The notes beneath the pieces were generated by a model that worked only from the letters and a program-made list of their open reading frames with translations, had not been told where the DNA came from and did no database searches. Source: Succinivibrionaceae bacterium UBA3769 (GTDB lineage: Bacteria > Pseudomonadota > Gammaproteobacteria > Enterobacterales > Succinivibrionaceae). From it: a stretch of 8,788 nucleotides of DNA. The translations under genes were made by a program, and so were the position numbers. This document shows, in pieces, positions 1-6,249 of this stretch. The stretch covers positions 1 to 8,788 of the forward strand of contig DFFT01000023.1 in NCBI GenBank assembly GCA_002372325.1. The letters run 5' to 3'. Position 1 is the first letter of the stretch. Every line of letters starts with the position of its first letter.

Positions 1-56
1 TTACTTATATGAATATGTTTAAAAAATACTAATTAAAATTCTGCGACAAATATCCG

Positions 57-84
57 TTTTCAGCGTTACCGCAGCTTTTATAAT
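57..84 (+). promoter_or_regulatory. Promoter of the Rpn-family gene
   Basis: A perfect -10 hexamer TATAAT lies at 79-84, with a 4/6 -35 match TTTTCA at 57-62 and a 16-base spacer. Transcription would start near 91, leaving a leader of about 24 bases before the ATG at 115, which is preceded by AGGAGA at 105-110. The bases to the left (1-56) are AT-rich and show no gene. The box sequences are seen directly; activity is inferred. Confidence 0.55.
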
Positions 85-114
85 AGGCGCCGTCAATTGT
101 TAACAGGAGAAATC

Positions 115-1132
115 ATGACAAAACTTGACGAAAAGCTGGTTAAACAAGCACCGAAAGATCTTCAGGAAATTTTCGAGAAAAACAAAGCGGAAACCAATGA
201 AGAAGCTAAGAATATCAAACTGTTTGGCGAGGTCAATTTTTTTGACGTCAGTTTTAACAACTTCTTCAGAGATCCTGAATATCTGCGAAGATTTTACCGG
301 GAATTCTCCCAAAGGGATGTTGCGTCTGACCGCATTAAAGTCATTACCCTCAATGAGAGGGGAGTCCTACAAAACTAAGGTCAGCAATGATCTGGGACTT
401 TATGTCAGGCACGAGGATGACGAAGACGAGTTAATAGTTCTGGTGGAGGCTCAGAGCACCTGGAATCCCAATATGCCCTACCGTTTTCTGGAATACATCA
501 TGGCCACATGGGGCAATTATGTTACCGATCATGAATTCAGCAAATACCGTGCCCCGCAGTTTTATCTGCCGCCCTCGCGGTGCTGCCTGATATATACCGG
601 AGACGAAAAAGCGAAGCCGGACGGCACGATGAACTTTACTCGCATGTATCATCCGAAGATAACCCGGATACCAGCGTATCTGAATTTCGAAATAAGCGTT
701 TTATCCGCAAAGGAAAACAGTACCATCGCAGGTCAGTACATATGGTTTTCCAAGCTTGCCGCAGTTCTCAGAACTGAATGCAGGAATGGTGTAGAATTCA
801 TAGAGACTTTCAAGAGGGCGTGCCTCGATGAGGGCTATGATGTCATGGCGCAGTTTATTGAAAAATACGAAAGAAAAATGGAGGATGCTATGGAACTGTC
901 AATTACTTCCAATGAAATTTTTGATAACTTTCTTCAGGGCAAATGCGAGGATGCAGTTGAGAAAGCAGCACCGGGTCTCAGAGCAGAGGGTGAGAAAATA
1001 GGCGAGGCAAGAGGCGAGGAAAAAACCGTTGTCTATTTTTACAAAAAAGGTTTAATCCCAAGGGGGGAGGCAACAGCGAAACTCGGCGTAACGGATCAGG
1101 AATTTGAAGTATTGCTGCAAAACTATAGCTGA
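115..1132 (+). pseudogene. Rpn-family PD-(D/E)XK nuclease, frameshifted
   Basis: This is a recombination-promoting nuclease (Rpn / 'PD-(D/E)XK nuclease family transposase'), a DNA endonuclease family linked to recombination and phage defence. Translation from ATG 115 (AGGAGA four bases upstream) gives an N-terminal helical part including NNFFRDPEYLRRFYREF and stops at 376-378. The rest is open in the next frame up to 1132. Family landmarks there are NDLGLYV (probable catalytic Asp at 389-391), LIVLVEAQSTW (Glu 446-448, Gln 452-454 of the E-x-Q core), the PYRFLEYIMATW helix and a charged C-terminal tail. Removing one base, most simply one G of the GGGG run at 359-362, restores a 338-residue protein, a normal length for the family. 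As written, the catalytic core has no start of its own near the break, so full-length nuclease would need ribosomal frameshifting. A sequencing error is also possible. Confidence 0.8.
890..1132 (+). CDS. Possible intragenic Rpn C-terminal protein (RpnS-like)
   Basis: Within the C-terminal part of the Rpn reading frame, GGAGG at 880-884 is followed after five bases by an in-frame ATG at 890. It would give an 80-residue acidic protein beginning MELSITSNEIFDNFLQ and ending FEVLLQNYS. E. coli rpn genes have been reported to make a short C-terminal protein from an internal start that inhibits the full-length nuclease; position and size here fit that arrangement. The Shine-Dalgarno is stronger than the one at 115, and the reading frame lies wholly downstream of the frameshift, so it is intact even though the nuclease is broken. 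Another in-frame ATG at 878 overlaps the Shine-Dalgarno and is a worse start. Translation is inferred from these signals; the site could also be a chance Met with GGAGG in coding sequence. Confidence 0.45.
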   Translation: MELSITSNEIFDNFLQGKCEDAVEKAAPGLRAEGEKIGEARGEEKTVVYFYKKGLIPRGEATAKLGVTDQEFEVLLQNYS

Positions 1133-1165
1133 AAGTATTTTAGCTGAGTTTTTCCGTTAACGATG

Positions 1166-1215
1166 ACAGCGCGGTATCCGGAGGTGCATCTCCGATGCAG
1201 GCGCTGTTTTTTTTT
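1166..1215 (+). terminator. Intrinsic terminator after the Rpn gene
   Basis: ACAGCGC (1166-1172) pairs perfectly with GCGCTGT (1201-1207), followed by a run of nine T (1207-1215). The loop can fold further, either as CGGAG (1179-1183) with CTCCG (1190-1194) or as TGCATC (1185-1190) with GATGCA (1194-1199). It starts 33 bases after the stop codon. Confidence 0.8.
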
Positions 1216-1571
1216 GATTTGACAGTGTTCAAACGGTTGCTTGCAGAGGTTGTTGCCGGACGGTAATCGTAATCGAAGACGTGGCGAGATTATTGAGTTA
1301 ATACAAGGAACGGATACCAGAGCAGTGATGAGTTTGCCGAAGAGTGGCTGCTCAGCGCGCCGTGTTTCAAAAACGTTTACGGACAAGTCGGAGTCTTTGT
1401 CTGTCTGTGAGTCATAATCAAGATTTTGATAAACGGCATAATATTACATTCGGGCCTGCCAATCCGGTCTTTTCTGGTGATAAAATGCCCCGTACTGCCG
1501 TGTGAATATTGCGGATTCGCTTTTCCGAGTTCTGAAAAGCGGTCAGCAGCCCTCCGGATGTGGTGAGCATT
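1216..1571. other. Gene-free interval before corA
   Basis: No convincing gene is seen on either strand. A perfect -35 box TTGACA (1219-1224) has no acceptable -10 at 16-18 bases. Two CATAAT boxes (1413-1418 and 1437-1442, each 5/6 matches to TATAAT) lack good -35 partners. A weak combination is CTGCCA (1456-1461), 17 bases, GATAAA (1479-1484). The corA promoter is probably in this stretch but I cannot place it firmly. A 37-codon open stretch at 1297-1407 has no start codon or ribosome site. Confidence 0.5.
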
Positions 1572-2525
1572 ATGATCAGAACCTACGAAATTCACAATGA
1601 AACACTTACCTATGAAAATTTCGATGTGAACGGCGTTTTGCCGGAAAACACCATCTGGATCGATATCAAATGTCCCACGGAGGAGGAAAGAGAATGGATG
1701 CAGCATCTCTTCAAGGAGGAGGTGCCGGAGGAGGATGACATCGAGGAAATCGAATCCACCTCCCGTTTTTATGTGGACAGCGACGGTGTGCATATTACCT
1801 CTCTGTTCCCGCAGCGCAAGGGCCGGGAAACCGAATCGGTGAACGTGCTCTTCACCATTCACGGCAAAATGCTGATAAGCTTCCGCGAAGAGGATGTCAG
1901 CATTATCCGGCTCCTGCGTCATTACATCAAGCATGACCGGGTGATGATTCAGAACAGTCTGGATATCCTGCTGGAGCTTCATGACATCAAGGTGGAATCC
2001 CTTTCCGACTATATCGAGGATTCCTACACCACTCTGGAGGAAACCGCCGATCAGATCATGGCCGATGATGATGAAAAGATTCCGGAGCTGATTGAGGAGC
2101 TTATCATTCAGGAGGGCACCATCTCCAAAATCAGAGTCTCCCTCTTTGATACCAGAAAGGCTCTCCGGTTTCTGAGAAAGAACCTTTCCGCCAGATTCAC
2201 CCCGGAGGAGTTCGAGATGATTGACGGCATTCTGGCGGACATTGAATCTCTGCTGCCCCATACGCAGTTCCTTTTTGAAAAGATCAACTTCCAGCTCCAG
2301 ACCTCCATGTCCTACATCAATCACAAGCAGAACAGCATTATCAAGATTTTCTCCGTGGCGGCCGTGGTGTTCATGCCGCCCACCCTTATCGCCAGTATCT
2401 ACGGCATGAACTTCGGCCATATGCCGGAGCTGGCCTGGGAGTACGGTTATCCGGTGTCCATTGGCCTTATGATTCTCTCGGCCGTGCTTACCTACTTTAT
2501 CTTTAAGAAGAAGGGCTGGCTGTAA
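1572..2525 (+). CDS. corA: Magnesium/cobalt transporter CorA
   Basis: CorA is a homopentameric inner-membrane channel for Mg2+ (also Co2+ and Ni2+). The 317-residue protein matches the E. coli length (about 316). The large N-terminal cytoplasmic domain runs to about residue 250 and contains the conserved DIESLLPH segment and the long acidic helices that form the funnel. The first membrane helix (IKIFSVAAVVFMPPTLIASI) leads into the signature GMN at 278-280, followed by the periplasmic loop FGHMPELAWEYGYP. The second helix ends in a basic tail, KKKGWL, at the C-terminus. I chose ATG 1572 over the GTG codons at 1560 and 1563 because it gives the usual length and GGTGAG (1562-1567) sits four bases upstream. 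It is monocistronic here and convergent with the next gene. No terminator is visible after it. Magnesium-responsive control is common for the family but no leader element is recognised. Confidence 0.95.
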   Translation: MIRTYEIHNETLTYENFDVNGVLPENTIWIDIKCPTEEEREWMQHLFKEEVPEEDDIEEIESTSRFYVDSDGVHITSLFPQRKGRETESVNVLFTIHGKMLISFREEDVSIIRLLRHYIKHDRVMIQNSLDILLELHDIKVESLSDYIEDSYTTLEETADQIMADDDEKIPELIEELIIQEGTISKIRVSLFDTRKALRFLRKNLSARFTPEEFEMIDGILADIESLLPHTQFLFEKINFQLQTSMSYINHKQNSIIKIFSVAAVVFMPPTLIASIYGMNFGHMPELAWEYGYPVSIGLMILSAVLTYFIFKKKGWL

Positions 2526-2548
2526 GGATTCCGGAGTCTGAGAGGATC

Positions 2549-2570
2549 GGATAGCGGCCGGATAGCAGCC
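2549..2570. repeat. 11-base tandem duplication
   Basis: GGATAGCGGCC (2549-2559) is followed immediately by GGATAGCAGCC (2560-2570), identical but for one base. It lies in the 59-base gap between the convergent corA and Nudix genes. No stem with a T-run, hence no recognisable terminator, is present there. Confidence 0.6.
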
Positions 2571-2584
2571 GAACCTGGAGGGCA

Positions 2585-3085
2585 TTATTCCCGGGCCCGA
2601 AGTCTCCGGAGAATTTCCCGGAAGGCGATGACGGAATCAGGCGTGGCTTCTGCCGCTCTTGCCAGCATCTCATCCTCCGTAAGCATGATCACGTCTGCCA
2701 CCTCTTCAGGCTGCATGGTAACAGCGCCATCGTATCTGCCGTAAAAAAGCCCGCCGTAAACAAAGCTTTCCTGAACGTCTATCCGGAGCCAGCCCAGCCA
2801 GACAAGGTCAGTGCTGACGCCCAGCTCCTCCCGGAGCTCTCTTTTGGCGCTCCCCGCCATGTCATCCCCGTCCTCGGCGGTTACCACGCCCCCGATGCAG
2901 GCATCCAGCATGCCGGGGCAGTAATCCTTGGTGAGAGTGCGCTTTTCCACATAAAAGCGGCCGGACTTATCCTCAAGAACAATGTACGAGGCCCGGTGCG
3001 GCAGCCTTCTGGCCCGCATTTCCGGACGGGGCGCTGTTCCGGTTACTTTATTGTCTTCGTTTACGATAAGCACTGTTTCAGTCAT
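2585..3085 (-). CDS. yfcD: Nudix hydrolase, YfcD-like
   Basis: This is a cytoplasmic 166-residue Nudix-superfamily protein that would cleave a nucleoside-diphosphate-linked substrate; the substrate is unknown. It resembles E. coli YfcD and isopentenyl-diphosphate isomerase-like Nudix proteins: it opens with IVNEDNKV, has HRASYIV (30-36), KRTLTKDYCPGMLDA (48-62) and the Nudix box from G65-G66 to V90. The box helix RELREELG (82-89) carries the metal-binding Glu86 and Glu87. The spacing between the glycine pair and the helix is about two residues longer than the strict GX5EX7REUXEEXGU pattern, and Asp74 stands where the first Glu is expected. TPDS near the C-terminus is also shared with YfcD. 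It is transcribed leftward, convergent with corA and divergent from the lipoprotein gene. The ribosome site is weak (GGACAG before ATG at 3085). The family call is firm, the orthology likely. Confidence 0.85.
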   Translation of the reverse strand: MTETVLIVNEDNKVTGTAPRPEMRARRLPHRASYIVLEDKSGRFYVEKRTLTKDYCPGMLDACIGGVVTAEDGDDMAGSAKRELREELGVSTDLVWLGWLRIDVQESFVYGGLFYGRYDGAVTMQPEEVADVIMLTEDEMLARAAEATPDSVIAFREILRRLRARE

Positions 3086-3135
3086 GGTTGTTCTGTCCTA
3101 TCCCGTTTGCCTGTTTACTGTCATTATCCCAGCGC

Positions 3136-3141
3136 ATTATA
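3136..3141 (-). promoter_or_regulatory. Possible -10 box of the Nudix gene
   Basis: Read on the minus strand, 3141-3136 is a perfect TATAAT. Transcription would start near 3130 and give a leader of about 45 bases. No good -35 hexamer is found 16-18 bases upstream, so this is a weak call. Confidence 0.3.
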
Positions 3142-3203
3142 TCCGAGAAGAGTAATCCCTTCCGGCAGGTTATCACATGAAGGATGGGCGGGGAACAGGA
3201 ACA

Positions 3204-3322
3204 GGGGTGAAGAAACTGCTTGCCCCCACCGCCATTTACACACAGAGGAAAACAGAAATGGCGGAAGCAAACAGAAAGGCAGAAACAGGAAAGCCGGGTC
3301 TTCATCGAGACGCTTCCGGCTT
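3204..3322. other. Structured segment of the divergent intergenic region
   Basis: The 322-base gap between the Nudix and lipoprotein genes has no gene but holds consecutive inverted repeats. GGGGTGAAG (3204-3212) faces CTTGCCCC (3219-3226) with a bulge. CCGCCATTT (3229-3237) faces AAATGGCGG (3256-3264), a perfect 9-base match with an 18-base loop. AAGCCGG (3291-3297) faces CCGGCTT (3316-3322), with an inner GTCT (3298-3301) and AGAC (3308-3311). None is followed by a T-run on either strand, so they are not ordinary terminators. They could be protein-binding sites or a small structured RNA; the sequence alone does not decide. Confidence 0.4.
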
Positions 3323-3336
3323 AAAAAACAGCGATG

Positions 3337-3369
3337 TTACAGGGGATCGGGTATAATAAGCCCCTGTAA
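3337..3369 (+). promoter_or_regulatory. Lipoprotein promoter inside an inverted repeat (candidate operator)
   Basis: TTACAGGGG (3337-3345) and CCCCTGTAA (3361-3369) are perfect 9-base arms separated by 15 bases. A perfect -10 box TATAAT (3352-3357) lies within that spacer. No clear -35 is present; the best at 17 bases is CAGCGA (3329-3334). Transcription would start near 3364, inside the right arm, so an RNA hairpin could not form in this transcript; a DNA-level operator is more likely. The poor -35 fits either a regulated or a weak promoter. Confidence 0.5.
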
Positions 3370-3407
3370 TTGATGCTGTGACTCTGATTTTACGGGTTTT
3401 TTACGAT

Positions 3408-3860
3408 ATGAAGAACTTAACACTGACTGCTCTTGCTTGTTCTCTGGGGCTTTTTCTGGCAGGATGCTCCAGCCTTTCCGATTATGAAACGCTGCCTTCC
3501 CTGACCATTACTGACTGCTCCTTTGATACTTCTGACAGAACGCATCCGGTTATTGCCGTTCCCTACTGCATCAATAACCCTCTGGATATCAGCGCGGATG
3601 TTGCCAGGGTGCATTTCAGCTATAAGGCCAACGGTCTTACGGTTTATGAAGAGAACCATGCTCTTGAAAAAAGCGTGGATAAGTTCGGGAGCTTCTGTGA
3701 TACCAGAAGGGTTACCCTGGATGCGGAGAACGATCCCAAGGCAGCCTCCACGGTGCTTAATACCATGCTGAGCCGTACCTGCGAGATAAAGGCCGTGATG
3801 TATTTTGACGACAAGGAAGCGAAGCCGGTCAGCGCTGATTTCAAAAAGGTTATCAAGTAA
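3408..3860 (+). CDS. Small putative outer-membrane lipoprotein
   Basis: I do not recognise the family. The 150-residue product begins with a short charged end, a hydrophobic signal stretch (residues 4-17) and the lipobox LAGC with Cys20 as the lipidation site. Ser follows at position +2, which by the Lol sorting rule suggests the outer membrane. The mature part has four more cysteines (37, 54, 97, 125), enough for two disulfide bonds in the periplasm, and no repeats or further membrane segment. I chose ATG 3408 because it gives a standard lipoprotein signal; the GTG at 3378 would add ten residues before it. The ribosome site is weak (ACGGG at 3392-3396, 11 bases away). It is divergent from the Nudix gene and 89 bases upstream of a membrane-protein gene on the same strand, possibly one operon. 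Confidence 0.75.
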   Translation: MKNLTLTALACSLGLFLAGCSSLSDYETLPSLTITDCSFDTSDRTHPVIAVPYCINNPLDISADVARVHFSYKANGLTVYEENHALEKSVDKFGSFCDTRRVTLDAENDPKAASTVLNTMLSRTCEIKAVMYFDDKEAKPVSADFKKVIK

Positions 3861-3949
3861 ACAGGTCTTTAGCTGAAAAGGCTAAGCATATTCAGCGGCG
3901 GGATGGCCTCAAGCAGGGCTTTCCCCCGGCAGGGACAGGATTAAGGGTC

Positions 3950-4549
3950 ATGACGGAAGCTCCGGGACAAAATTTTACGAGAACTGAAAGGTGGGATGCC
4001 GAAGCCCCCATTAATCTGGATCTTTCGGGGTACACCCGTCCCGCAGCCAGGAAGGGCGATCTCCGTTTTGCCTGGATCTGTCTCGGGCTTGCTTCCATAT
4101 GCATTTTCTTTCTGGTGTTTCGCAGTCTTTCGGAATTTTTCCAGAAATACTATATCCTGATGGAGGTCTTTACGGGCGGGCTTCTTTTTGTGGCCGGAAA
4201 ATCCTGGTTTGCCTATGCCCGGAATACCAGCCGCTTTCTGAGATGGGATCTCGCGGCCGGAAGAATCCTCAGCATTTCCGAAGACGCCCGGGGGCATTCC
4301 TTTCTGGAAATGGAGTTTTATCCGGCCGGAGTGTCATCTGACCGGGTGGTATTTACCGAAGAGTATAACTGTCCCCTTATTGATGCTGTCAAAAATACCG
4401 GTCTTAATGCCCTCCCGGTGCTGTTTCAGCCATCCCGGGCGGCTCACGGGGCCTATTATGTGGATCTCCGCTTCCGGAACCGAGAGCTGGACAGGGACAA
4501 TCTCCGCCTTCAGGACACGGTAACTCCGAATAAACAGCAGGGCCGCTGA
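3950..4549 (+). CDS. Two-pass membrane protein of unknown function
   Basis: I do not recognise this 199-residue protein. A polar N-terminal stretch of about 38 residues is followed by two hydrophobic segments, about residues 40-60 (FAWICLGLASICIFFLVF) and 68-83, with a short loop between them. A soluble C-terminal domain of roughly 110 residues follows. Its RWDLAAGRILSISEDARG and NALPVLFQPS parts faintly recall DUF3592-type proteins, but I would not assign that family. AGGA at 3937-3940 lies nine bases before ATG 3950; AAGGG at 3943-3947 is too close. No terminator separates it from the lipoprotein gene, so the two may form an operon. The 89-base gap has an inverted repeat GCTGAA (3872-3877) / TTCAGC (3891-3896) without a T-run. 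The short N-terminus and strong codon structure support a real gene. Confidence 0.7.
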   Translation: MTEAPGQNFTRTERWDAEAPINLDLSGYTRPAARKGDLRFAWICLGLASICIFFLVFRSLSEFFQKYYILMEVFTGGLLFVAGKSWFAYARNTSRFLRWDLAAGRILSISEDARGHSFLEMEFYPAGVSSDRVVFTEEYNCPLIDAVKNTGLNALPVLFQPSRAAHGAYYVDLRFRNRELDRDNLRLQDTVTPNKQQGR

Positions 4550-4580
4550 CGGCAGGTTTCGGCAGCAGGGCCGGACTTTT

Positions 4581-4627
4581 ACAGGCTTGATGAAAGCGGC
4601 CTCCGGTAATAAAATGAGGCCTGTTTT
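4581..4627 (+). terminator. Possible terminator of the membrane-protein gene
   Basis: ACAGGC (4581-4586) matches GCCTGT (4619-4624), and an overlapping inner pair GGCCTC (4598-4603) / GAGGCC (4616-4621) competes with it. A short T-run follows at 4624-4627. It begins about 30 bases after the upstream stop. The T-run is short and the same bases contain the proposed asnS promoter, so the call is tentative. Confidence 0.35.
4587..4615 (+). promoter_or_regulatory. Candidate asnS promoter
   Basis: TTGATG (4587-4592, 4/6) and TAAAAT (4610-4615, 5/6) are separated by 17 bases, predicting a start near 4622 and a leader of about 105 bases before the asnS ATG. The -10 lies between the arms GGCCTC and GAGGCC (4598-4603, 4616-4621). 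Confidence 0.5.
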
Positions 4628-4646
4628 AGATTATTCAGATTCGTAA

Positions 4647-4686
4647 GCTCCGGAGTCCCGGCGGGATTCCGCGGCTTTTCTGTTTT
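4647..4686 (+). terminator. Terminator or attenuator hairpin in the asnS leader
   Basis: CGGAGTCCC (4651-4659) pairs with GGGATTCCG (4663-4671) around a GGC loop, with one G-U pair. Beyond a C-C mismatch the stem continues as GCT (4647-4649) with GGC (4673-4675). TTTTCTGTTTT (4676-4686) follows at once. A second hairpin, CTGTT (4680-4684) with AACAG (4691-4695), can take up part of the T-tract and is followed by six T (4701-4706). If the promoter at 4587-4615 is real, the hairpin lies inside the asnS transcript and could attenuate it. Otherwise it ends the upstream operon. Confidence 0.6.
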
Positions 4687-4726
4687 AAGGAACAGAGAGA
4701 TTTTTTCTAGCAAGGGTTAAGTGTTC

Positions 4727-6127
4727 ATGAAAATCGTATCAGTTGATGAAGTCCTTAAAGGGCAGGTGAATGTAGGTGACCGGGTGCAGGTGCGGGGCTG
4801 GGTGAGAACCCGCCGCGATTCCAAGGCCGGCTTTTCCTTTATCGCAGTATATGACGGCTCCTGTTTTAATTCATTGCAGGTAGTAGCCGGCAAGGAGCTT
4901 CCTAATTACGCTGACGGGGTAATGAAGCTTACCACCGGAAGCTCGGTTATTGCCGAGGGCGTCATGGCCGAATCTCAGGGCAAGGGCCAGCAGTATGAAA
5001 TGCAGGCCGAGTCCGTTTCCGTATGCGGCCTTGTGGAGGATCCTGATACTTATCCCATGAGCGCCAAGCGGCACACTCCGGAATACCTCCGGGAATACGC
5101 CCACCTCCGCGCCCGCACCAACATTATGGGAGCGGTGCTCCGGGTGAGAAACTGCCTGGCTCAGGCCATTCACAGATTCTTTAACGAAAACGGCTTTATC
5201 TGGATCTCCACGCCGCTTATTACTACCTCTGACTGCGAGGGCGCCGGCGAGATGTTCCGGGTTACCGCTCTGGATTTTGCCAATCCCCCCAAGACTCAGG
5301 ACGGCAAGGTGGATTTCAGCAAGGACTTTTTCGGGAAGGAAGCCTTCCTGACCGTTTCCGGCCAGCTTAACGCCGAGACCATCGCCAGCGCCATGTCTAA
5401 GGTTTATACCTTTGGCCCCACCTTCCGCGCGGAAAACTCCAACACCACCAGACACCTGGCTGAGTTCTGGATGGTAGAGCCGGAGGTGGCCTTCTACGAC
5501 CTGAACGACAACGCCCGTCTGGCAGAAAACATGCTGAAGTACGTGTTCCGGGCCGTTCTTGAGGAACGCCGCGATGATATGGAGTTCTTCCGGGAGAGAG
5601 TGGATCCGGAAGCCATTAACCGTCTGGAGCACTTCATTAACTCCGATTTCGCGCAGGTGGACTATACCGATGCCATTGAAATTCTGAAGAACTGCGGCAA
5701 GAAGTTCGAGTACCCGGTGGAATGGGGCATCGACCTCCAGAGCGAGCATGAACGCTATCTGGCCGAGGAGCACTTCAAGGCTCCGGTGGTGGTGAAGAAC
5801 TATCCCAAGGATATCAAGGCCTTCTACATGCGGCTTAACGATGACGGCAAGACTGTGGCCGCCATGGACGTGCTGGCTCCGGGCATCGGCGAAATCATCG
5901 GCGGTTCCCAGAGAGAGGAGCGTCTCGACATGCTGGACAAGAGAATGGCCGAGATGAATCTTGATCCTAAGAATTACTGGTGGTACCGGGATCTCCGCCG
6001 CTACGGCTCCGTGGTGCATTCCGGCTTTGGTCTGGGCTTTGAGAGACTGATTGTGTATGTTACCGGCCTGGGCAACGTCCGGGATGTGATTCCGTTCCCC
6101 CGCACGGTTAACAACGCTCTGTTCTAA
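4727..6127 (+). CDS. asnS: Asparaginyl-tRNA synthetase
   Basis: AsnRS is a cytoplasmic class IIb synthetase that activates asparagine with ATP and charges tRNA-Asn. The 466 residues equal the E. coli length. An N-terminal OB-fold anticodon-binding domain (about 1-110) includes VQVRGWVRTRRDSK (20-33). The catalytic domain has the STPLIT segment after the motif 1 region and motif 2 FRAENSN with Arg234 and Glu236. HERYLAEEHFKAPVVVKNYP and GGSQREERLD follow, then motif 3 GFGLGFER (433-440) with Arg440. It ends IPFPRTVNNALF, as in other gammaproteobacteria. ATG 4727 is chosen because MKIVSVDEVLKGQV aligns with the E. coli start; a GTG at 4721 would add two residues. AAGGG (4712-4716) is ten bases upstream. 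All motifs are complete, so the gene should be functional. Confidence 0.98.
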   Translation: MKIVSVDEVLKGQVNVGDRVQVRGWVRTRRDSKAGFSFIAVYDGSCFNSLQVVAGKELPNYADGVMKLTTGSSVIAEGVMAESQGKGQQYEMQAESVSVCGLVEDPDTYPMSAKRHTPEYLREYAHLRARTNIMGAVLRVRNCLAQAIHRFFNENGFIWISTPLITTSDCEGAGEMFRVTALDFANPPKTQDGKVDFSKDFFGKEAFLTVSGQLNAETIASAMSKVYTFGPTFRAENSNTTRHLAEFWMVEPEVAFYDLNDNARLAENMLKYVFRAVLEERRDDMEFFRERVDPEAINRLEHFINSDFAQVDYTDAIEILKNCGKKFEYPVEWGIDLQSEHERYLAEEHFKAPVVVKNYPKDIKAFYMRLNDDGKTVAAMDVLAPGIGEIIGGSQREERLDMLDKRMAEMNLDPKNYWWYRDLRRYGSVVHSGFGLGFERLIVYVTGLGNVRDVIPFPRTVNNALF

Positions 6128-6135
6128 GAGCTTTC

Positions 6136-6175
6136 CGGAGCGGCGAGCCTGACCTCGGGCGGGGAACCGGCTCCG
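6136..6175 (+). other. Inverted repeat just after asnS
   Basis: CGGAGC (6136-6141) and GCTCCG (6170-6175) are perfect arms, extendable past one mismatch by TTT (6132-6134) and AAA (6177-6179). An inner CGAG (6144-6147) / CTCG (6154-6157) can also pair. It starts nine bases after the stop and could protect the mRNA 3' end. It has no T-run. Confidence 0.45.
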
Positions 6176-6199
6176 AAAATGATGACTATCAGCATAATG

Positions 6200-6236
6200 T
6201 ACCGGCATGGCCTTAAGGTTCAGCCGGTATTTTTTT
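6200..6236 (+). terminator. Intrinsic terminator of asnS
   Basis: TACCGGC (6200-6206) pairs perfectly with GCCGGTA (6223-6229), followed by seven T (6230-6236). A central CC/GG (6211-6212, 6217-6218) can pair around TTAA. It has no T-run on the minus strand, so it is one-directional and would not stop the leftward gene whose end is at 6250. Confidence 0.85.
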
Positions 6237-6249
6237 GCCGTCTTATCTC

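Noticed and set aside
1219..1224. Perfect TTGACA -35 box right after the Rpn terminator
   Set aside because: At 16-18 bases there is no sequence resembling TATAAT (best is TGCAGA).
1297..1410. 37-codon open stretch in the gap before corA
   Set aside because: It has no start codon, no ribosome site and no recognisable similarity; length is within chance.
1377..2585. 402-codon open frame antisense to corA
   Set aside because: Its sequence is low in recognisable features and rich in His and Gly as expected from the complement of acidic codons. CorA is clear on the plus strand.
3291..3327. Hairpin next to AAAAAA as a terminator
   Set aside because: The A-run follows the stem on the plus strand, and on the minus strand the stem is followed only by a weak T/C stretch, so neither direction fits an intrinsic terminator.
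4871..6208. 445-codon open frame antisense to asnS
   Set aside because: It mirrors the codon bias of the real asnS gene, resembles no protein I know and runs across the asnS stop region. AsnRS is unmistakable on the plus strand.
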